DNA of 64,000 nucleotides from Gammaproteobacteria bacterium BRH_c0 (GCA_000961645.1 LADM01000050.1:24291-88290); one strand, 5' to 3'. Numbered from the stretch's first letter, positions 31,844 through 43,104 are shown. Numbers and translations: made by a program. Notes: a model not told the origin generated them from the letters alone.

Positions 31844-32602
31844 ATGAACAACACTGCTTGCCGGCGTTTGCTCGCTGTTCTCTCCCTTTGTTTTGCCGCT
31901 ACCGGCATCGCATTTGCCGCTACCGGCATCGCAGCACCGTCCTCACTCCCTAGCCCATCTACCAAGCATTCCCTCACTGAGCGGCTGGCCCAGCAGGCGC
32001 CAACGCTCAGCAAGGCGGTGCTGAAAAAAGCCATTGCCGCCATGGATTGCGCTGTCAGGGGCGGCCAGCCCGGTGCCGAGCGCCTGGCTGTTATCGACTT
32101 TTCGCGCCCCTCTTCCGAGCCACGGCTGTGGATTTTCGATCTCGCCAGCAAATCCCTGGTACTGGAGGAACTGGTCGCCCACGGCAGGAACTCCGGCGAA
32201 AATTTCGCCACCACCTTCTCCAACCGGGAGGGCAGCCATCAATCCAGTATCGGCCTGTTTCGCTCCCAGGAAAGCTATGTGGGCAGCCACGGCTACTCCC
32301 TGCGCATGGATGGCATGGAACCGGGCATAAACGACAACGCCCGCGACCGCGCCATCGTCATCCACGGTGCCGACTATGTTGATCCCGACTGGATCGAGCG
32401 CCACGGCAGGATAGGCCGCAGCCACGGCTGCCCCGCCGTGCGCCGGGAAGTCGCCAGCCAGGTGGTGGACACGCTCAAGGATGGGCAGTTCGTTTTCTCG
32501 TACTACCCCGACAAGGCCTGGTTGCGCTCCTCCGCCTACCTCAATTGCAAGCCAGGCCAGATCGCCAGACTGAGCGCCCACCACAAGCGCAGCGACGGTT
32601 GA
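31844..32602 (+). CDS. Exported L,D-transpeptidase-like protein (YkuD_2 type)
   Basis: A 252-residue protein with an N-terminal signal region (about residues 1-30) and a catalytic domain with the YkuD_2 signature: HGADYVDPDWIERHGRIGRSHGCPAV, with Cys196 and its His nearby. The family of murein L,D-transpeptidase-like proteins cleaves or exchanges peptide links in peptidoglycan. I chose the ATG at 31844 (AGAGG upstream). A longer frame from 31649 adds no conserved residues. The signal region contains a perfect tandem duplication. It is divergent from the LdtD-like gene. Confidence 0.88.
   Translation: MNNTACRRLLAVLSLCFAATGIAFAATGIAAPSSLPSPSTKHSLTERLAQQAPTLSKAVLKKAIAAMDCAVRGGQPGAERLAVIDFSRPSSEPRLWIFDLASKSLVLEELVAHGRNSGENFATTFSNREGSHQSSIGLFRSQESYVGSHGYSLRMDGMEPGINDNARDRAIVIHGADYVDPDWIERHGRIGRSHGCPAVRREVASQVVDTLKDGQFVFSYYPDKAWLRSSAYLNCKPGQIARLSAHHKRSDG
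31892..31933 (+). repeat. Perfect 21-bp tandem duplication in the signal peptide of the YkuD_2 protein
   Basis: TTTGCCGCTACCGGCATCGC and one further base occur twice, end to end, with no mismatch (31892-31912 and 31913-31933). This doubles the residues FAATGIA in the hydrophobic core and cleavage region. The lack of divergence suggests a very recent event. Confidence 0.95.
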
Positions 32603-32880
32603 TTGGCCGTCGCCCCAGCGCGATTTCCCTGCACACTGTTTAGCCTGCACCCGGTGTAGCCTGCAAACCCGTCACCGCTAAGACAAGCCCCATAACCGCA
32701 GCCACAGCGCGCCTGGCCATGATTGCTGGCTCTGTGAAGTAGCGGCTGTCAGCATTATCCTGCTGCCTCTTTCGGTAAAAAAATGGCCAGAGAGGGAAAT
32801 TACCGTTACATTATGTCGGCAGCCTTTCCCCAGACATACCCGGACATAGTGCCGGCAGATAACAACAATCAGGAGCATTC

Positions 32881-33132
32881 ATGTCACTTCCCACTGAAAT
32901 CCAGCAAGAAATCCACATGCTCGCCCTGTTCGATCCCGCCTCCACCCTGGCGGGCATCAAGGTCCACCACGATGCCGAACCTGCCGCCATTGCTGCCATA
33001 GAGCGGCTCCATGCCAAAGGGCTGGTAACACTGCCTGATGGTGGCTACCTGACGACACTGGGCCAGGAAGCAGTTCGCCACCTCGATGGGCTTGTCACCA
33101 TTTTAACCAGCGATATCGAGGTGCATTCCTGA
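32881..33132 (+). CDS. Small conserved gammaproteobacterial protein (TIGR02647 type)
   Basis: An 83-residue cytoplasmic protein. IQQEIHMLALFDPASTLAGIKVHHDAEPAAI, followed by RLHAKGLVTLPDGGYLTTLGQEA, matches a small conserved family of unknown function. Winged-helix-like secondary structure is suggested by the helix-turn pattern and a terminal hairpin. GGAG lies upstream of the ATG. The 278 bases before it hold no gene. Confidence 0.8.
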   Translation: MSLPTEIQQEIHMLALFDPASTLAGIKVHHDAEPAAIAAIERLHAKGLVTLPDGGYLTTLGQEAVRHLDGLVTILTSDIEVHS

Positions 33133-33218
33133 CTTCAACCCGCGGCACAATCAGCGCAGCCCAACCATAGCAGTCATATCCCCACCACAGCGGAGACAAA
33201 CGCAACAGGAGAAGGACC

Positions 33219-33902
33219 ATGAGCGAAACAAACCAGTTTGATATCAATAAAGTGATCAACGATGCCAAAAGTGTGCTCACCAACCCTGCCGGTTATTACC
33301 AGACCATGGCCAAAAGCGGGGGCTTTGTTGAACCCCTGATTTTTATTGCGGTTATGGCAGTAGCCATGGGCGTTATTTCTGCCATTCTCTCGCTGTTCAG
33401 TTCCGGCGCTGGGGGTATGCTGGCCTGGGGTTTTGCAGCTATTGTGATACTGCCCATCGGTGCGGTGATCGGGGCCTTTATTGGCGCAGCCATTCTCTTC
33501 GTAGTGTGGAAACTGATGGGGTCGGAAGAATCCTACGAAACCGCCTTCCGCTGCCTTGCAGCAGCCACAGCGGTGTATCCCGTGATGGCGATTCTGTCGA
33601 TCATTCCCTATATCGGCACCATTATCGGCATTGCCTGGCTCAGCTACCTGATGATCGAAGCCAGCGTGAATGTCCATGGCCGCGAACGCAAAACCGCCAA
33701 TCTGGTATTCGGCATTATTGGCGCGCTGATGATCCTCTCCAATGTCAGCAGCGAATATGCCGCCCGCCAGATGGCTGACCGGATGGAAGACTTTGGCAAC
33801 AATTTCGAGGAATACCAGAACCTGCCACCGGATGAAGCGGGCAAGAAGTTCGGAGAATTTCTCAAGGGTCTTGAAGAAGGCATGGGCGAGCAGCCACAAT
33901 AA
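33219..33902 (+). CDS. Yip1-family membrane protein
   Basis: A 227-residue inner-membrane protein. Residues 1-35 are cytoplasmic (NKVINDAKSVLTNPAGYYQTM, the Yip1 signature), then about five hydrophobic segments (38-62, 68-92, 110-135, 140-160, 170-188) and an acidic C-terminal tail. Function in bacteria is unknown. It has AGGAGAAGG ahead of the ATG and a strong intrinsic terminator 31 bases after the stop. Confidence 0.82.
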   Translation: MSETNQFDINKVINDAKSVLTNPAGYYQTMAKSGGFVEPLIFIAVMAVAMGVISAILSLFSSGAGGMLAWGFAAIVILPIGAVIGAFIGAAILFVVWKLMGSEESYETAFRCLAAATAVYPVMAILSIIPYIGTIIGIAWLSYLMIEASVNVHGRERKTANLVFGIIGALMILSNVSSEYAARQMADRMEDFGNNFEEYQNLPPDEAGKKFGEFLKGLEEGMGEQPQ

Positions 33903-33933
33903 ACGCTGAAACTACCCGCTGCATACCCCCACA

Positions 33934-33964
33934 AAAAAGGCAGGAATCTTTCCTGCCTTTTTTG
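33934..33964. terminator. Intrinsic terminator after the Yip1-like gene
   Basis: A perfect stem (GGCAGGA, loop ATCT, TCCTGCC), flanked by A-tract and T-tract. It serves the plus-strand gene and, by symmetry, the end of maeB at 33999. Confidence 0.92.
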
Positions 33965-33998
33965 TTTGCGGCACCTCGACCAACCTCAAAACAAACGG

Positions 33999-36290
33999 TT
34001 ATTTGCTCTGTTTGCGGTACAGCACATCCGCCACCGTGAGTGCGCTGGTGTTGAGAATACCGCGTCCGGATACCGAGGGAATCAGGATATGAGCGGGTTT
34101 GTTGAGACCGTAGAGGAAAGGCCCCACCAGCCGCGCATTGGTCAGTGAGCGGATCAGCCCCAGGGCAATGCTGGCCGCATCCATATTGGGCATAACCAGC
34201 AGGTTGGCGCGTCCGGTGAGATTGGCATTGCCGTAGATGGTATTGCGCAGGCTCTCGTTGAGGGCCGACAGGGCGTGCATTTCACCGTCCACTTCAATAC
34301 CGGGCAGATCGGCACGCAGCTGCGCCGCGGCATTTTTCATCTTGATGGCGGAGCAGTCTTCGTAGGTGCCAAAGTTGGAGTGCGACAGCAGCGCTACCTT
34401 GGGCTCGATATCGAAACGGTTCTTGACGAAATCAATCGCGTCCTTGGCAATGGCGACGATTTCTTCCTCGCTCGGGTCCACATTGACAAAGGGATCGGCG
34501 ATAAAGAGCGGCCCATCTTCCAGCAACAGGGCACAAACTGAAGACAGCTGACCGCTGCCACGGCTGAGGCCAATGATAGGGGTGATGTCCTTGAGGTGCT
34601 CGTCAAAGCGGCCCACCTTGCCGCAGATCATGCCATCCGCTTCACCCATCGCCACCATGATGGCGGCGAGCACTGTGGCATTGCTGTGTACCGCGCTGCG
34701 GGCGGCCTCGACGGAAATGCCGGAACGGCCCACCTGATCGTGGTAATACTGCCAGTACTTGTCATCCTGATCCGCCAGGCGGGCATCGAAGATTTCAATA
34801 TCCTGACCGGAGCGGATCCGCAGGCCCATCTTCTCAATCTTGCTGTTGATCACATCAGGGCGACCGATCAGCAGTGGCGTGGCGATTTTCTCATCCACCA
34901 CCGCCTGCATGGCCAGCAGCACATCGTCGTTTTCACCTTCGGCATAGACAATGCGGGCAGGGTTGCGGCGCGCCAGCTCGATAATGGGCTGCATGAACAG
35001 ACGGCTGCCGCTGACATAGGAGTGCAACCTGGTGCGGTAGGCTTCCAGATCGTGGATGGGGCGGGTAGCAACACCGCTCTCCATGGCCGCTTTAACCACC
35101 GCCAGCGGCACCTCCTCGATCAGGCGCGGATCAAAGGGCTTGGGGATCAGGTATTCGCGGCCAAACTTGAGATCCTCGCCGACATAGGCCTGGGCCACGG
35201 TTTCGGTAATCTCGCGATGAGCCAGGTCGGCAATGGCGCGCACGCAGGCCTGTTTCATCTCTTCGTTGATGGTGGTGGCGCCACAGTCGAGGGCGCCGCG
35301 GAAGATAAAGGGAAAACACAGGACGTTGTTGACCTGGTTGGGGTAGTCGGAACGACCGGTGGCGAGAATGGCGTCGGGGCGCGCAGCCCTGGCCACTTCC
35401 GGCATGATTTCCGGTACCGGGTTGGACATGGCGAGGATCAGCGGGTCGCGGGCCATTTTCACAACCATCTCGGCGCTCAGCACATTGGGGCCGGAGAGCC
35501 CCAGAAACAGGTCGGCATTATCAATGGCATCGTCCAGGGTGCGGTCGCTGGTGTCTACCGCGTACTGTTCTTTCCAGGGGTTCATGCCCTCGGCGCGGCC
35601 CTTGTAGATAACACCGCTGCGGTCGATCATGCGGATATTTGCTTTGCGCAGCCCCATGCTGCACAGCAGGTCGACACAGGCGATACTCGCGGCGCCCGCG
35701 CCGGATACCACCAGCTTGATGTCTTCAATGTTCTTGTTGACGATTCGCAGGCCGTTGTAGACCGCCGCCGCAGAGACAATGGCGGTGCCGTGCTGGTCGT
35801 CGTGGAAAACCGGGATTTTCATCCGCTCCTTGAGCTTGCGCTCCACCTCAAAACATTCCGGCGCCTTGATGTCTTCGAGGTTGATGCCTCCGAACGTGGG
35901 TTCCAGGGAGGCAATTACATCCACCAGCTTGTCCACATCCAGCTCGTCAATTTCAATATCGAACACATCGATATTGGCGAACTTCTTGAACAGCACCGCC
36001 TTGCCTTCCATCACCGGCTTGGACGCCAGAGGACCGATATCCCCCAGTCCCAGCACAGCGGTGCCGTTGGTAATTACCGCCACCAGGTTGCCGCGGGCGG
36101 TGAGATTTGCCGCTTCCCTCGGATCGGCCGCAATCGCTTCACAGGGGTACGCCACACCGGGAGAGTAGGCCCGCGCCAGATCGCGGGCATTGGCCAGGGG
36201 CTTGGTGGGGCGGATCGCCAGTTTGCCGGGCGTGGGATCGGTGTGATAGCGAAGGGCACTCTCTTTGAAGGAGTCATCGGTCATGATCAT
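33999..36290 (-). CDS. maeB: NADP-dependent malic enzyme with C-terminal phosphotransacetylase-like domain
   Basis: A 763-residue fusion typical of MaeB (759 in E. coli). Residues 1-430 form the malic enzyme part ([40 protein letters not shown], the NADP loop). Residues 435-763 form the Pta-like regulatory domain ([13 protein letters not shown]). It decarboxylates malate to pyruvate with NADPH production. Tandem ATG codons follow AGGAAATA. Its leader is an unusual 16-bp tandem repeat. The gene is monocistronic between two terminators. Confidence 0.96.
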   Translation of the reverse strand: MIMTDDSFKESALRYHTDPTPGKLAIRPTKPLANARDLARAYSPGVAYPCEAIAADPREAANLTARGNLVAVITNGTAVLGLGDIGPLASKPVMEGKAVLFKKFANIDVFDIEIDELDVDKLVDVIASLEPTFGGINLEDIKAPECFEVERKLKERMKIPVFHDDQHGTAIVSAAAVYNGLRIVNKNIEDIKLVVSGAGAASIACVDLLCSMGLRKANIRMIDRSGVIYKGRAEGMNPWKEQYAVDTSDRTLDDAIDNADLFLGLSGPNVLSAEMVVKMARDPLILAMSNPVPEIMPEVARAARPDAILATGRSDYPNQVNNVLCFPFIFRGALDCGATTINEEMKQACVRAIADLAHREITETVAQAYVGEDLKFGREYLIPKPFDPRLIEEVPLAVVKAAMESGVATRPIHDLEAYRTRLHSYVSGSRLFMQPIIELARRNPARIVYAEGENDDVLLAMQAVVDEKIATPLLIGRPDVINSKIEKMGLRIRSGQDIEIFDARLADQDDKYWQYYHDQVGRSGISVEAARSAVHSNATVLAAIMVAMGEADGMICGKVGRFDEHLKDITPIIGLSRGSGQLSSVCALLLEDGPLFIADPFVNVDPSEEEIVAIAKDAIDFVKNRFDIEPKVALLSHSNFGTYEDCSAIKMKNAAAQLRADLPGIEVDGEMHALSALNESLRNTIYGNANLTGRANLLVMPNMDAASIALGLIRSLTNARLVGPFLYGLNKPAHILIPSVSGRGILNTSALTVADVLYRKQSK

Positions 36291-36292
36291 TA

Positions 36293-36372
36293 TTTCCTGA
36301 GTGAAAAGTTTCCTGATTAAAAAGTTTCCTGAGTGAAAAGTTTCCAGAGCGAAAAGCTTTCAGGGCGGATAG
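36293..36372 (-). repeat. 16-bp tandem repeat forming the maeB leader
   Basis: Four and a half to five 16-bp units: TTTCCTGAGTGAAAAG (36293-36308), TTTCCTGATTAAAAAG, TTTCCTGAGTGAAAAG, TTTCCAGAGCGAAAAG and a degenerate fifth (36357-36372). On the maeB strand three of the units end in CAGGAAA, so each carries a Shine-Dalgarno-like block, and the last lies directly before the ATG. No spacer variation exists, so it is not a CRISPR. Confidence 0.95.
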
Positions 36373-36578
36373 ATTCCCGAGCCAGATTTCTGGACTTATT
36401 GTCGAATGATTGCAGGTAAAAAAGAGGGCTATTCTAGCCCTTAACCAACGGGCAATGCCAATCTCCAGAGGGCATTGCTGCGGGCTTTTGGCTGATTTGC
36501 TGCAATAGCGGCAGGCTTTGCTTACACCCAGTGTCAAAGCTGGGTGTGAACGGGCCATGACAAAGCCCATCCTGCTGA

Positions 36579-38507
<1,929 letters not shown>

Positions 38508-38606
38508 GGCGCGGGATTATGCCCTACTTGCCAGCCCTGCGTCCCACCACAGATTCAGGGGGAATAACAGTTCCGCCAACCTTTCACTTGAGGGTGGAAA
38601 TTTGTC

Positions 38607-38612
38607 TATAAT
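38607..38612 (+). promoter_or_regulatory. Candidate sigma-70 -10 element
   Basis: TATAAT exactly matches the -10 consensus 42 bases upstream of the small gene's ATG. The -35 region is weak (TTGAGG at 38588 leaves only a 14-base spacer), so this is a partial promoter call. Confidence 0.45.
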
Positions 38613-38653
38613 GCGTTCCGAGCATGCCCTACAAACACGAACAGGAGTCGTTC

Positions 38654-38893
38654 ATGAACAGAGAGCGCCGCAAGGGTCTACCCCCCGTGCCAGGTGAGCT
38701 GGAAAAGCTGCTCAACAACATTCAGCTGATCACACTGCGCGAACTGCAGAATTTTGGCTGGACTGTTGAACTGGTCAGGCGACCACTGTTTACCACCCCT
38801 ATCGCCGTACTGAAAAGTCCAGATGGCAAGAAAATGGCAACTATCGAGGAAGACGGCACCGTCAATTACAATCCCGACATTGTGATTCGCTAG
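38654..38893 (+). CDS. Conserved small hypothetical protein
   Basis: A 79-residue cytoplasmic protein starting MNRERRKGLPPVPGELEKLL. A hydrophobic helix (LLNNIQLITLRELQNFGWTVE) is followed by a beta pair (FTTPIAVLKSPDGKKMATIEEDGTVNYNPD). I recognise no named family, but the pattern is typical of a conserved gammaproteobacterial small protein. AGGAG lies 9 bases ahead of the ATG. djlA follows in the same direction after 97 bases, with a 9-bp hairpin between them (38930-38954). Confidence 0.75.
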   Translation: MNRERRKGLPPVPGELEKLLNNIQLITLRELQNFGWTVELVRRPLFTTPIAVLKSPDGKKMATIEEDGTVNYNPDIVIR

Positions 38894-38929
38894 CATTCCT
38901 GCCGTTTGCCACTGACACCCCGCACCCCC

Positions 38930-38954
38930 GGAATTGCCCTCTGCTGGCAATTCC
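38930..38954 (+). terminator. Hairpin between the small gene and djlA
   Basis: GGAATTGCC and GGCAATTCC form a 9-bp stem with a 7-base loop, 36 bases after the stop. No T-tract follows, so it may only weaken read-through into djlA. Confidence 0.4.
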
Positions 38955-38990
38955 ACCCATCGCTGATCACCGCCGGAGCCTGATTCAACC

Positions 38991-39800
38991 ATGTGGTTTG
39001 GAAAAATAATTGCCGGTTTAATTGGCCTGATGGTAGCGGGCCCCCTGGGCCTGATTATCGGTGTTATCGTCGGTCATTACTTTGATCGCGGCCTGAGCAA
39101 TGTCTTTCGTCCCGTATCCGCCCAGCAGCGCCACGAAATCGAGTCGGTATTTTTTCGCACCACCTTCCTGCTGATGGGAAAACTCGCCAAGGCGGATGGC
39201 CGTATTTCCGAAGTCGAAGTGGCTCATACCGAGCAGCTGATGGGCCAGATGGGGCTGACTCCTGAGCATCGCCGCGAGGCCATCGCCCTCTTCAAGCAGG
39301 GTTCCCTCGACAATTTCTCGGTCGATGACCAATTGCAGCAGTTTCGCACCCATTGTGGACGCTTCCCCAATCTTGCCCGCCAGCTGCTTAATTATCTGCT
39401 GTCCCTCGCCCTTGCCGACGGCTCACTCTCGGCCCAGGAAGAAACGGTTCTGCGTCAGATAGCCAGCGGACTGGGCATCTCCAGAAATCTGTTTGACCAG
39501 CTGATCCGCATGATTCGCGCCCAGACCCAGTTCAAGGGGTACGGCGAGGGCCAGGGCGGCTACAGTCAGGCCAGACCGAGCAGGGCTGATGAGCTCGCCA
39601 CCGCTTACGAAGCCCTCGGCGTTGAAGCAGGCGCCAGCGATGCAGCGGTTAAAAAGGCCTACCGCAAGCTGATGAGCGAAAATCACCCGGACAAACTTAT
39701 GGGTCAGGGCATGCCGGAAGATATGATCAAGCTCGCCACCGAACGCTCGCAGGAAATCCAGACCGCCTATGAGCTGATCCGCAAGCAGCGCGGTATCTAG
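38991..39800 (+). CDS. djlA: DjlA-type membrane-anchored J-domain co-chaperone
   Basis: A 269-residue protein. The N-terminal TM segment (residues 6-27, GLIGLMVAGPLGLIIGVIVG) is followed by a TerB-like helical domain (residues 55-185) and a C-terminal J domain with the HPD motif at His232-Pro233-Asp234. It stimulates DnaK at the inner membrane. Length matches E. coli DjlA (271). Confidence 0.95.
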   Translation: MWFGKIIAGLIGLMVAGPLGLIIGVIVGHYFDRGLSNVFRPVSAQQRHEIESVFFRTTFLLMGKLAKADGRISEVEVAHTEQLMGQMGLTPEHRREAIALFKQGSLDNFSVDDQLQQFRTHCGRFPNLARQLLNYLLSLALADGSLSAQEETVLRQIASGLGISRNLFDQLIRMIRAQTQFKGYGEGQGGYSQARPSRADELATAYEALGVEAGASDAAVKKAYRKLMSENHPDKLMGQGMPEDMIKLATERSQEIQTAYELIRKQRGI

Positions 39801-39862
39801 TGGCTCCCGTAACGGGTTGCTCCCATTCCTTTAAGGCCCGTTTAAGAATCGCCCCCTAACAT

Positions 39863-39991
39863 CGCCGGGAGAAGCAGGAAACCCTGTTTGTGATTGTCGG
39901 CGACCACGGCTTTGGCACCGATACCATTGCATCCGCCTTAGTCCTGCATCGTTTTCAAGTGCCCTTGTTGCTGATTGCCCCCGGTATTCAG
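39863..39991 (+). pseudogene. Remnant of an alkaline-phosphatase-superfamily (sulfatase/LTA synthase-like) gene
   Basis: One frame reads ETLFVIVGDHGFG, then later HRFQVPLLLIAPGIQ, a pattern typical of the metal-binding strand-loop of sulfatase/LTA-synthase-like enzymes (usual form FVIxGDHG ... VPLLIYAPG). A stop codon (TAA at 39857) precedes it in frame, no start or ribosome site exists, and homology fades after GIQE. About 43 codons remain. The rest of the gene, normally 400-600 codons, is gone, lost when the DNA between djlA and the lipoprotein gene was deleted or rearranged. Confidence 0.6.
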
Positions 39992-40010
39992 GAGTCAGTA
40001 ACAGTAGCAA

Positions 40011-40412
40011 TCAGTTATCGTCACCCTCGGAGTCTTCCAGCTTGACCAGCGGTTTGAGTTCCTTGAAATAGCACTTTCTGCCATCGGGCAGGATAACTTT
40101 GGTGGTTTTGTCCAGATCAAAGGGCCCCATGGTCGCAAAACCAAGGGTGTCGGCAGTGCGGATACCCCTGCATGGCATCGAAAAGGTAGCGACCACCTCA
40201 CCATGACCAAAAGTCTCGATAATCATCGTGCTGTCATCCACCACCCGCCAGCTCTCGATCCTGCTGGAGCCAAAACCGGAGTGAATGACCACATCCTTGG
40301 CATCCTTCTCAAACAATGTCACCTGTTCAGCTTCGGCGGTATGCCTTGAATCACTGGTGGCACAGCCAGCAATCAGCAATGGCAACGCCAGACAAAGCGT
40401 CAGTTTTTTCAT
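40011..40412 (-). CDS. Small lipoprotein (DUF6491-like)
   Basis: A 133-residue protein with a lipobox LLIAGC at residues 13-18, so Cys18 would be acylated and the protein held in the envelope. The mature domain reads FGSSRIESWRVVDDSTMIIETFGHGEVVATFSMPC..I, with two Cys around residues 81 and 109 possibly paired. A DUF6491-type family is my best guess. A strong AGGAGG site precedes the ATG. Confidence 0.72.
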   Translation of the reverse strand: MKKLTLCLALPLLIAGCATSDSRHTAEAEQVTLFEKDAKDVVIHSGFGSSRIESWRVVDDSTMIIETFGHGEVVATFSMPCRGIRTADTLGFATMGPFDLDKTTKVILPDGRKCYFKELKPLVKLEDSEGDDN

Positions 40413-40638
40413 ACCTTATACCTCCTCCCGTGCTGTTTCTTGCGGCCGGATAGCTCACAGCTCTTTGACACCCAATTACCGGGATTAATCAATCTGTATT
40501 GGTCTGTAGATCCCGGTCGGATTGCAGTCTGTCCAGATCAGAAGCGCCTCGTTGAGAAGTCCTTGCTGACAACTTGACAGACCAAATCCCTGCCAGCCAT
40601 GATCATTCTGACCAATCACTTATCAATGAAGGCTCCCA

Positions 40639-41004
40639 ATGCTGAATGTTGCGATTCTAGGCGCCACCAACTCCACTGACCGCAGCGCCTGGCAGGCCCA
40701 GCAGATGCTGGTTGAAAATCACCACCGGGTTTTCCCCGTATCACCCACCCAGGACACTGTCGGTGGTGTAAAGGCTTATAAATCCCTGCTGGAAATTCCG
40801 CAAGCCATTGATGTGGTGACGGTTTATATCGGCCCGGCGCGCTTGGTGGATGTGGTGGAGGATATACGCGCTATCAATCCGGCCCGGGTTATTTTCAATC
40901 CGGGGACAGAAGCGCCTGACATCGCCGCCAAACTGCAAGAGGACGGCATCGCCACTGAGGAAGCCTGCACAATGGTGTTGCTAAGAACAGGCCAGTTTGA
41001 ATAA
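40639..41004 (+). CDS. CoA-binding domain protein (YccU-like)
   Basis: A 121-residue Rossmann-fold protein resembling YccU and the CoA-binding domain of succinyl-CoA synthetase alpha: NVAILGATNSTDRSAW, then VFPVSPTQDTVGGVKAYKSL, DVVTVYIGPARL and IFNPGTEAPD. It probably binds CoA or a nucleotide. No catalytic His is visible. Stands alone between two minus-strand genes. Confidence 0.85.
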   Translation: MLNVAILGATNSTDRSAWQAQQMLVENHHRVFPVSPTQDTVGGVKAYKSLLEIPQAIDVVTVYIGPARLVDVVEDIRAINPARVIFNPGTEAPDIAAKLQEDGIATEEACTMVLLRTGQFE

Positions 41005-41051
41005 CCAGCCTGACTTGGCGGGCCGGTAAATTCCCAGCCCAAAGAAATGAA

Positions 41052-41606
41052 TCAGGGTGCCCAGCGCATAAAATCCCGTAATTGCTGCTCGCCTACGATG
41101 ACCCATCCGGGGGCCGGGGCACCATCGCCAGCGGGTTTAAGGTGGGGATGGCGCTCGAGGACATTGTTCAGAATAACTTCCTGCTCGGCTTTGACATCCA
41201 CAAACAGCACATGGCGGTTATGGCGAATAACCTCTTCAAAACGCTTAAAGCGCCGGTTTTTTTCCTGAAACCCCAGGAATCCGCCTTCCCAGGTGCAGAA
41301 ACCCAGCACCACAATGGCAAGAAAAACAAAGGGCGTCCAGCCTGTCGCTTCGGCCCATCCCATTGCCAAAGTAATACCCAAGACCAGGGCGGCCCCCAAC
41401 ACACCGATCAACAACCCCCACAAACCACTGCTGATTACGTCAGTTTTCATGAAATCAGTCACCGGATGCAGGTGATGGGCTTCCAGCTCTGACTCGCTGT
41501 TGCTGAGCACATGGATCTGGGGTCTTAGAACCCCCTGCGCTTCCAGTTCCTGCTCCACTTTTTCCAGATCATCGAGATTGTCGCTGACAAAATAGTGTCT
41601 TTTCAT
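41052..41606 (-). CDS. Two-TM membrane protein of unknown function
   Basis: A 184-residue protein. An N-terminal ACT/ferredoxin-like cytoplasmic part (HYFVSDNLDDLEKVEQELEAQGV) is followed by two hydrophobic segments (about residues 60-80 and 90-108) and an acidic tail. Related sequences are often annotated as NAD/FAD-utilising enzyme apparently involved in cell division, but I see no NAD- or FAD-binding motif and no evidence for that function. Confidence 0.7.
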   Translation of the reverse strand: MKRHYFVSDNLDDLEKVEQELEAQGVLRPQIHVLSNSESELEAHHLHPVTDFMKTDVISSGLWGLLIGVLGAALVLGITLAMGWAEATGWTPFVFLAIVVLGFCTWEGGFLGFQEKNRRFKRFEEVIRHNRHVLFVDVKAEQEVILNNVLERHPHLKPAGDGAPAPGWVIVGEQQLRDFMRWAP

Positions 41607-41823
41607 AGGGGAATCTGCCTGTTATCCAGTTTGAAAACATCCAATCCTGAAACAAGCATAGACAAGGGTGACTGTTCCCACAAGAAATGGCCGGGGCCAG
41701 GTCGATGGAATTTGACTCCAACCCGGAATACCGCCAAGGTAATTGTGAACAGTGCCGCTGTGTGTCAATAGTGCGTACAATGGCACTGCTCCGGTGCCCA
41801 GACTCTTGCGGAAAACCTCGACC

Positions 41824-43104
41824 ATGTCCAACGGCGTTAACCAGATTTTCACCCGGCTGTTATCCCTTTTCCTGCTCGTGACAGCCTTCGGCTTCGGTCA
41901 GCCTGTCGCGGCCACGGAAAGCGCAATGGATGATGACTATAACCAGCTTCCGAAAGCACCGGAGGCAGATCACTCCAAACTGTTCAAACCGGATTTCAGA
42001 CTTTTTGGCCGCAAGGCCAAAAGCAATAATCTGGCTGAAAAACTCATGATCCATGGCAGTATCACTATCCTCGGCCAGACCATTGAACCTGCCAAATTCG
42101 CCCGCCTGTCGTGGATGCCTCTGGACACCTTCGAAGGCATAGCCTCACCCACACCGGTGCTGGTACTCAATGGTGCGACACCGGGGCCAACCCTGTGCCT
42201 GACTGGCGCGGTGCACGGCGATGAAATCAACGGCATCGAGATAATTCGCAAGGTATTCTTTGGCCTTAAGCCCGAAGACCTGGCGGGGACAGTAATCGGC
42301 GTGCCCATCGTCAATCAGCAGGGTTTTCGCCTCTCATCGCGCTATCTGCCGGACCGCCGCGACCTCAACCGCTATTTTCCCGGCGATCCCGGTGGCAGTT
42401 CTGCCGCGCGCATAGCCCACAGCTTTTTCCTCGACATCGTTCGCCACTGTGATGCCCTGGTGGACATACATACCGGCTCGTTCCACCGCACCAATATGCC
42501 CCAGTTAAGGGCCGACATGCGCGATGACAAGGTAGTCCAGCTGGTACATGGCTTTGGCGGCATCATCGCCCTCCACAATCCTGGCGCCAAGGGCACCCTG
42601 CGCAGCGCCGCCGTTGATGCAGGGATTGCATCAGTAACCCTCGAGCTGGGGGAACCGATGCGTATTCAGGAGGATGTTGTACAGGATGGCGTTGAGCGAA
42701 TTCTGACCCTGATGACCAGCATGGGCATCTATAAACGCTCCTACTACTGGACCAATGTAGAGCCTGTGTACCTGAATTCGCGCTGGGTAAGAAGCGAGCA
42801 GGGGGGGCTGTTGCTCAGTCGCGTCAAAATTGGTGAAAAAATAAAACCGGGAGACTTGCTCGGCAAGGTGGTAGACCCCATCAACAATCTCGAATATCCC
42901 ATGCACTCGCCCTTTGAGGGCAGGGTGATCGGGATGGCGCTTAACCAGGTGGTCATGCCCGGCTATGCGGTTTACCACATCGGCATTCAGGCAACGGAAA
43001 AATCCATCGAAATGGCACCCAACTCCCACCGCACCAATGACGGCACACCACTGGAAAATGGCCAGGAAGCAACAAGCAGACCTGATTTGCCGGAATTCGA
43101 CTAG
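41824..43104 (+). CDS. Exported succinylglutamate-desuccinylase/aspartoacylase-like (M14) protein
   Basis: A 426-residue protein with a signal peptide (residues 1-31, VAAT) and an AstE/AspA-type zinc hydrolase domain. The zinc motif is TGAVHGDEING (His-x2-Glu), with the third ligand in ALVDIHTGSFHR. A catalytic Glu occurs in TLELGEPM. The C-terminal beta domain has EYPMHSPFEGRVIGMALNQVVMPGYAV. Likely substrates are acylated amino acids or N-acyl peptides in the periplasm. The start at 41824 is the first plausible one for a signal peptide. A terminator follows at 43152. Confidence 0.87.
   Translation: MSNGVNQIFTRLLSLFLLVTAFGFGQPVAATESAMDDDYNQLPKAPEADHSKLFKPDFRLFGRKAKSNNLAEKLMIHGSITILGQTIEPAKFARLSWMPLDTFEGIASPTPVLVLNGATPGPTLCLTGAVHGDEINGIEIIRKVFFGLKPEDLAGTVIGVPIVNQQGFRLSSRYLPDRRDLNRYFPGDPGGSSAARIAHSFFLDIVRHCDALVDIHTGSFHRTNMPQLRADMRDDKVVQLVHGFGGIIALHNPGAKGTLRSAAVDAGIASVTLELGEPMRIQEDVVQDGVERILTLMTSMGIYKRSYYWTNVEPVYLNSRWVRSEQGGLLLSRVKIGEKIKPGDLLGKVVDPINNLEYPMHSPFEGRVIGMALNQVVMPGYAVYHIGIQATEKSIEMAPNSHRTNDGTPLENGQEATSRPDLPEFD

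Noticed and set aside
34596..36320. 574-codon open frame opposite maeB
   Set aside because: It is the mirror of a GC-rich, highly conserved gene on the other strand and has no family resemblance or ribosome site.
36293..36372. Possible CRISPR array
   Set aside because: Units are contiguous with no spacers and only 16 bp, so this is a simple tandem repeat.
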